A stretch of DNA of 8,055 nt. It comes from Candidatus Dadabacteria bacterium (GTDB taxonomy: Bacteria; Desulfobacterota_D; UBA1144; Nemesobacterales; CSP1-2). Shown piece after piece: positions 6,038 through 8,055 of the stretch. A program made the translations under genes and the position numbers. The stretch spans positions 1-8,055 of the forward strand of contig JAKEHC010000052.1 in NCBI GenBank assembly GCA_022615255.1, read 5' to 3'. Under the pieces are notes generated by a model. It ran no database searches. It was not told the DNA's origin and was given only the letters and a program-made list of their open reading frames with translations. Each line of letters begins with the position of its first letter. Positions within the stretch are counted from its first letter, which is position 1.

Positions 6038-6933
6038 GATTCCTTATCGAGGAAACGGCGGTCAATTCCTGCGTATGCATCAACTCGACGGTCGCGGAGA
6101 AAGGGCCAATTGCACCTCACATCCTCAATGCGCCCAGGGTCAACCTCGCTTATAAGAATCTCTTCTCTGTCGACCGAAGCCTTTTCTATCATAACCCCCT
6201 GAGGGTCGCAGAGAAAGGACGAGCCCCAGAATTCAATCCCCGACCCACCATTCGGTGACGCCTCATAGCCTACGCGGTTTACCGCCGCAACGTAGACACC
6301 GTTTGCAATGGCATGCCCGCGCTGAACTGTAAGCCATGCATCGAGCTGAGCTTTGCCAAGAGCCTCCTTTTCATGCGGGTGCCAGCCAATGGCAGTCGGA
6401 TATAAAAGAACCACAGCGCCTTTCAGAGAAACCAGGCGAGCCGCTTCCGGATACCACTGGTCCCAGCAAATAAGCGTTCCAATTCTTCCCAAGCTGGTGT
6501 CAAAAGCCTGAAATCCAAGATCCCCCGGTGTAAAGTAGAACTTCTCGTAAAAGGCTGGATCGTCCGGGATGTGCATCTTACGATAAAGCCCCGCAATCTC
6601 CCCATTTGTATCTATTACCACAGCGCTGTTGTGATAGATACCGAGGGTGCGACGTTCAAATATCGGAGCGATTATAACAATTTTTTTTCTTTGAGCGACC
6701 CTTCCCAGCGCATTTGTAGTTTGACCAGGTATCGTCTCTGCAAGGTCAAAAAAAGCCGTGTCTTCACACTGGCAGAAGTACTGTGACCGAAAAAGCTCAG
6801 GTAAACATACGAGCTTAGCGCCGGATGAGGCCGCTTCTTCAACTCTTATGATCGCTCGCTTAAGATTCTCCTCCGTATCAGGAGTTGTAGACATTTGTAT
6901 AAGCCCTAATTTGAATCTTTGTGGAGTCTTCAT
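6019..6933 (-). CDS. aguB: N-carbamoylputrescine amidase (nitrilase superfamily)
   Basis: This 304-residue cytosolic enzyme of the carbon-nitrogen hydrolase superfamily hydrolyses N-carbamoylputrescine to putrescine, CO2 and ammonia, the step after agmatine deiminase. Counting from the ATG at 6933, the catalytic Glu-Lys-Cys triad is visible as E46 (LPELF), K119 (YRKMHIPDDP) and C156 (ICWDQWYPEAAR). The extra glutamate typical of the family is in FYEKFYFTPGD. GWHPHEKE and NRVGYE also match the AguB branch, and the length is typical. An in-frame TTG at 6942 could extend the protein by three residues; I prefer the ATG because neither has a Shine-Dalgarno and the extension adds nothing conserved. 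aguB is first in the operon, and its end overlaps aguA by 19 bp, favouring coupled translation of the two steps. Confidence 0.95.
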   Translation of the reverse strand: MKTPQRFKLGLIQMSTTPDTEENLKRAIIRVEEAASSGAKLVCLPELFRSQYFCQCEDTAFFDLAETIPGQTTNALGRVAQRKKIVIIAPIFERRTLGIYHNSAVVIDTNGEIAGLYRKMHIPDDPAFYEKFYFTPGDLGFQAFDTSLGRIGTLICWDQWYPEAARLVSLKGAVVLLYPTAIGWHPHEKEALGKAQLDAWLTVQRGHAIANGVYVAAVNRVGYEASPNGGSGIEFWGSSFLCDPQGVMIEKASVDREEILISEVDPGRIEDVRCNWPFLRDRRVDAYAGIDRRFLDKESWNKKR

Positions 6934-6941
6934 TGCAATCA

Positions 6942-6977
6942 AGTCTACATAAATTTACAGATGATTTTAAGTAGACT
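6942..6977. promoter_or_regulatory. Inverted repeat AGTCTAC / GTAGACT upstream of aguB
   Basis: The 7-bp arms AGTCTAC (6942-6948) and GTAGACT (6971-6977) are perfect and separated by 22 AT-rich bases containing a minus-strand TAAAAT-like -10. In the mRNA the arms could fold just ahead of the aguB start codon; on DNA they could be an operator. I found no matching -35, so the promoter is only suggested. Confidence 0.3.
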
Positions 6978-7004
6978 AACTCCGCGGCGCTTTTTATATG
7001 GATT

Positions 7005-7032
7005 TAATGTAGCGGCGACCTTTAGGTCGCCA
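7005..7032 (+). repeat. GTAG hairpin 1, arms GGCGACC/GGTCGCC (copy A)
   Basis: Head GTAG (7009-7012), then a 7-bp perfect stem GGCGACC (7014-7020), loop TTTA (7021-7024) and GGTCGCC (7025-7031). The 28-bp block is repeated at 7171-7198 with a single mismatch, in the loop. Confidence 0.75.
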
Positions 7033-7046
7033 CAAAGCTAGGTATT

Positions 7047-7070
7047 GTAGGGGGGCTCCATCATTGGCGC
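7047..7070 (+). repeat. GTAG hairpin 2, degenerate
   Basis: Head GTAG (7047-7050), then GCTCCA (7055-7060), loop TCAT and TGGCGC (7065-7070). Five of six stem positions pair, with one T-C mismatch. It resembles hairpin 5 in arm sequence, so it may be a decayed relative. Confidence 0.4.
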
Positions 7071-7085
7071 GAAATAATTGCACCG

Positions 7086-7109
7086 GTAGGTCAGACATTC
7101 CTGTCTGAC
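7086..7109 (+). repeat. GTAG hairpin 3, arms GTCAGACA/TGTCTGAC
   Basis: Head GTAG (7086-7089) directly abuts an 8-bp perfect stem GTCAGACA (7090-7097), loop TTCC (7098-7101) and TGTCTGAC (7102-7109). Confidence 0.75.
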
Positions 7110-7111
7110 AC

Positions 7112-7140
7112 TGTCATTGCGAGGGAACCGAAGCAATCTC
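7112..7140 (-). repeat. Widespread-type palindrome GAGATTGCTTC...CTCGCAATGACA
   Basis: On the minus strand it starts GAGATTGCTTCGG and ends CTCGCAATGACA, with ATTGC (7116-7120) and GCAAT (7133-7137) as arms. I recognise this as a variant of a dispersed repeat common in several bacterial lineages. It has no GTAG head. The ten bases CGAAGCAATC recur at 7457-7466, apparently a half copy. Confidence 0.6.
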
Positions 7141-7170
7141 TCCCTTTTTTACTCACTTATTATCGAGAAA

Positions 7171-7198
7171 TAATGTAGCGGCGACCTTCAGGTCGCCA
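7171..7198 (+). repeat. GTAG hairpin 4, arms GGCGACC/GGTCGCC (copy B)
   Basis: Head GTAG (7175-7178), stem GGCGACC (7180-7186), loop TTCA (7187-7190), GGTCGCC (7191-7197). It differs from copy A at one base of 28, in the loop, so this unit has been duplicated recently. Confidence 0.75.
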
Positions 7199-7210
7199 TT
7201 GACATTTCCC

Positions 7211-7235
7211 ATTCCCAAATGTTTAAATTTGGAAT
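7211..7235. repeat. AT-rich hairpin without GTAG head
   Basis: ATTCC-C-AAAT (7211-7220) pairs with ATTTGGAAT (7227-7235), giving nine pairs with one bulged C and a 6-nt loop. It has no GTAG head and may be unrelated to the others. Confidence 0.4.
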
Positions 7236-7262
7236 CTAAATCCTAATCGTTGGCCGTGATAA

Positions 7263-7290
7263 CCTACTCGTAGGAGCGCCACCCTTGGCG
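7263..7290 (+). repeat. GTAG hairpin 5, arms CGCCA/TGGCG, plus a small leading dyad
   Basis: Head GTAG (7270-7273), stem CGCCA (7277-7281), loop CCCT, TGGCG (7286-7290). The head is itself half of a short dyad CCTAC-TC-GTAGG (7263-7274). Confidence 0.6.
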
Positions 7291-7307
7291 TCACCTCCGA
7301 ATAGCGG

Positions 7308-7333
7308 GTAGGCAACGAGTCTTGCTCGTTGCC
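7308..7333 (+). repeat. GTAG hairpin 6, arms GGCAACGAG/CTCGTTGCC
   Basis: Head GTAG (7308-7311) overlaps the first base of a 9-bp perfect stem, GGCAACGAG (7311-7319) with CTCGTTGCC (7325-7333), around the 5-nt loop TCTTG. It is the longest stem in the array. Confidence 0.75.
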
Positions 7334-7359
7334 TGACTGTCGCCGCCTAATTGTTAATA

Positions 7360-7388
7360 GTAGATCTCAGGCACGAATTTATTCGTGC
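7360..7388 (+). repeat. Hairpin 7, arms GCACGAAT/ATTCGTGC
   Basis: GCACGAAT (7371-7378) and ATTCGTGC (7381-7388) form an 8-bp perfect stem with a TT loop. It is equally a 7-bp stem with loop TTTA, the same loop as hairpin 1. The nearest GTAG (7360-7363) is 7 nt upstream, farther than in other units. Confidence 0.65.
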
Positions 7389-7394
7389 AATAAT

Positions 7395-7415
7395 GTAGGA
7401 GTGGCTTCCAGCCGC
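7395..7415 (+). repeat. GTAG hairpin 8, arms GTGGCT/AGCCGC
   Basis: Head GTAG (7395-7398), stem GTGGCT (7401-7406) with AGCCGC (7410-7415), including one T-G wobble, around loop TCC. It follows hairpin 7 by only six bases. Confidence 0.65.
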
Positions 7416-7424
7416 GATGAATTG

Positions 7425-7448
7425 GTAGGGATTTGATTAATCAAACCC
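7425..7448 (+). repeat. GTAG hairpin 9, AT-rich palindrome
   Basis: Head GTAG (7425-7428) precedes GGG (7428-7430), a perfect 14-bp palindrome TTTGATTAATCAAA (7432-7445), then CCC (7446-7448). The G and C blocks lengthen the stem past one unpaired A. Confidence 0.65.
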
Positions 7449-7515
7449 CTATAACGCGAAGCAATCCCTTTCTATGAAGCTTGAAATACCTATCGCAGAG
7501 GGGTGTGTGTATGCC

Positions 7516-8055
7516 TTAGCTACTGAGGCGGGCATTTGCTACTTCAGATATTGGAATGCTTGCCTTCTCAATTTTAGCCTTAGAAACCGCCTGAATTCTT
7601 TTTAATTCACCGTATTCCCAGTGGGTAATAAAGGTTATAGCTACACCCTCTCGTCCGGCTCTGCCTGTTCTGCCGATTCTATGTACATAACTTTCTGCGT
7701 CCTGAGGGACATCATAGTTCACTACATGAGTAATGCCATCTATATCAAGCCCCCGTGCTGCGACATCAGTCGCAACCACGATGTCAACCTCACCCCCTCT
7801 GAAGAGTCTCATAACCCTATCCCGCTCTCTTTGGGAGCAATTCCCATGAAGCGCTTGAGCATTATAACCCCTGGCTTTAAGAGCAGCCGTCAGCTCGTCA
7901 ACACCAGTTTTTGTCCTTCGAAAGACAAGGAATAGTCCTCCCCTTTCAAACTCGATTAATTTAGTTAAAGCACCGAGCTTGCCTAATTCCCTGACCTCAA
8001 AGAACATCTGCTTGGTTTGCGGAACCGTAAGTGTATCTTTGGAGACTGCTATCTC
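7516..8055 (-). CDS. DEAD-box RNA helicase, C-terminal RecA domain (5' end outside window)
   Basis: The reading frame is open to the right edge, so the gene starts outside the window; the visible 179 residues are the C-terminal RecA-like domain. Motif IV is LVFRRTKTGVDEL (43-55), followed by ALHGNCSQRERDRVM (68-82). Motif V is VVATDVAARGLDI (93-105) and motif VI is YVHRIGRTGRAGREG (123-137), with R126, R129 and R132 the ATP- and RNA-contacting arginines. This places it in the DeaD/CshA/RhlE group of ATP-dependent RNA helicases, which remodel RNA in ribosome assembly, decay or cold adaptation. The subgroup cannot be fixed without the N-terminal half. Beyond motif VI it ends within about 40 residues (KIEKASIPISEVANARLSS), shorter than the basic or RNA-binding tails common in this group. 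The hairpin array begins immediately after the stop. Confidence 0.93.
   Translation of the reverse strand, partial: EIAVSKDTLTVPQTKQMFFEVRELGKLGALTKLIEFERGGLFLVFRRTKTGVDELTAALKARGYNAQALHGNCSQRERDRVMRLFRGGEVDIVVATDVAARGLDIDGITHVVNYDVPQDAESYVHRIGRTGRAGREGVAITFITHWEYGELKRIQAVSKAKIEKASIPISEVANARLSS

Larger units (their letters stand above)
6978..7515. repeat. Intergenic cluster of GTAG-headed hairpins (REP-like array)
   Basis: These 538 bases between aguB and the helicase gene contain no credible ORF, but a dense series of short inverted repeats. GTAG on the plus strand occurs at 7009, 7047, 7086, 7175, 7270, 7308, 7360, 7395 and 7425, each followed by a hairpin after 0-7 nt (one hairpin weak), whereas CTAC occurs on that strand only at 7264 within 7000-7450. 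REP elements mobilised by TnpA_REP/RAYT transposases have this GTAG-plus-hairpin layout. Individual hairpins are listed separately. Confidence 0.7.

Noticed and set aside
6885..6893. TTGTAGACA shared with the dyad region near 3280
   Set aside because: This copy lies inside the aguB coding sequence, and a nine-base match is compatible with chance.
7005..7448. CRISPR array
   Set aside because: The hairpins do not share a repeat sequence, the spacing is irregular, and no cas genes are visible.
7621..7935. Plus-strand frame opposite the helicase
   Set aside because: It is antisense to an unambiguous helicase domain with all core motifs intact.

Overview
This window carries seven fairly certain complete protein genes, one partial helicase gene cut by the right edge, and one unusual intergenic region. 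Overall it is AT-leaning, Gram-negative-type DNA: a lipobox lipoprotein with a glycine zipper, signal peptides, and clear AGGAGG-type ribosome sites on some genes. The intergenic repeats (GTAG-headed hairpins and a GAGATTGCTTC...GCAATGACA-type palindrome) are of a kind I associate with environmental bacteria such as Deltaproteobacteria/Desulfobacterota-like lineages and Chloroflexi. That placement is an impression; nothing here fixes the taxonomy.

Layout. Positions 1-67 hold phased GGTGACAT repeats that look like the end of an insertion sequence whose body would lie to the left. A multi-pass membrane protein of unknown function follows (102-1169, +). Converging on it is a three-gene minus-strand cluster that reads 3148 to 1232. 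It encodes a secreted protein of unknown family, a glycine-zipper lipoprotein, and, overlapping it by 14 bp, a secreted protein made of four cyanovirin-N-type (CVNH) repeats. All three products have export signals, so the cluster looks like an envelope or secreted module centred on a probable carbohydrate-binding protein. A 358-bp divergent intergenic region separates it from an EamA/DMT-family transporter (3507-4397, +) and a small protein with a probable winged-helix C-terminus (4529-4939, +).

Next comes a minus-strand two-gene operon, reading 6933 to 4946, for agmatine catabolism. N-carbamoylputrescine amidase (aguB) and agmatine deiminase (aguA) overlap by 19 bp. Together they convert agmatine to putrescine with release of ammonia and CO2.

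Between aguB and the helicase lie about 570 bp without a gene. This stretch holds at least eight short hairpins, and most sit directly 3' of a GTAG tetranucleotide on the plus strand. Arm sequences differ from unit to unit while the head-plus-hairpin architecture is kept. That is the architecture of REP elements mobilised by RAYT/TnpA_REP transposases, but with unusually diverse stems, and I consider it the most interesting part of the window. The right edge holds the C-terminal RecA domain of a DEAD-box RNA helicase (minus strand), whose tail stops very soon after the conserved core.
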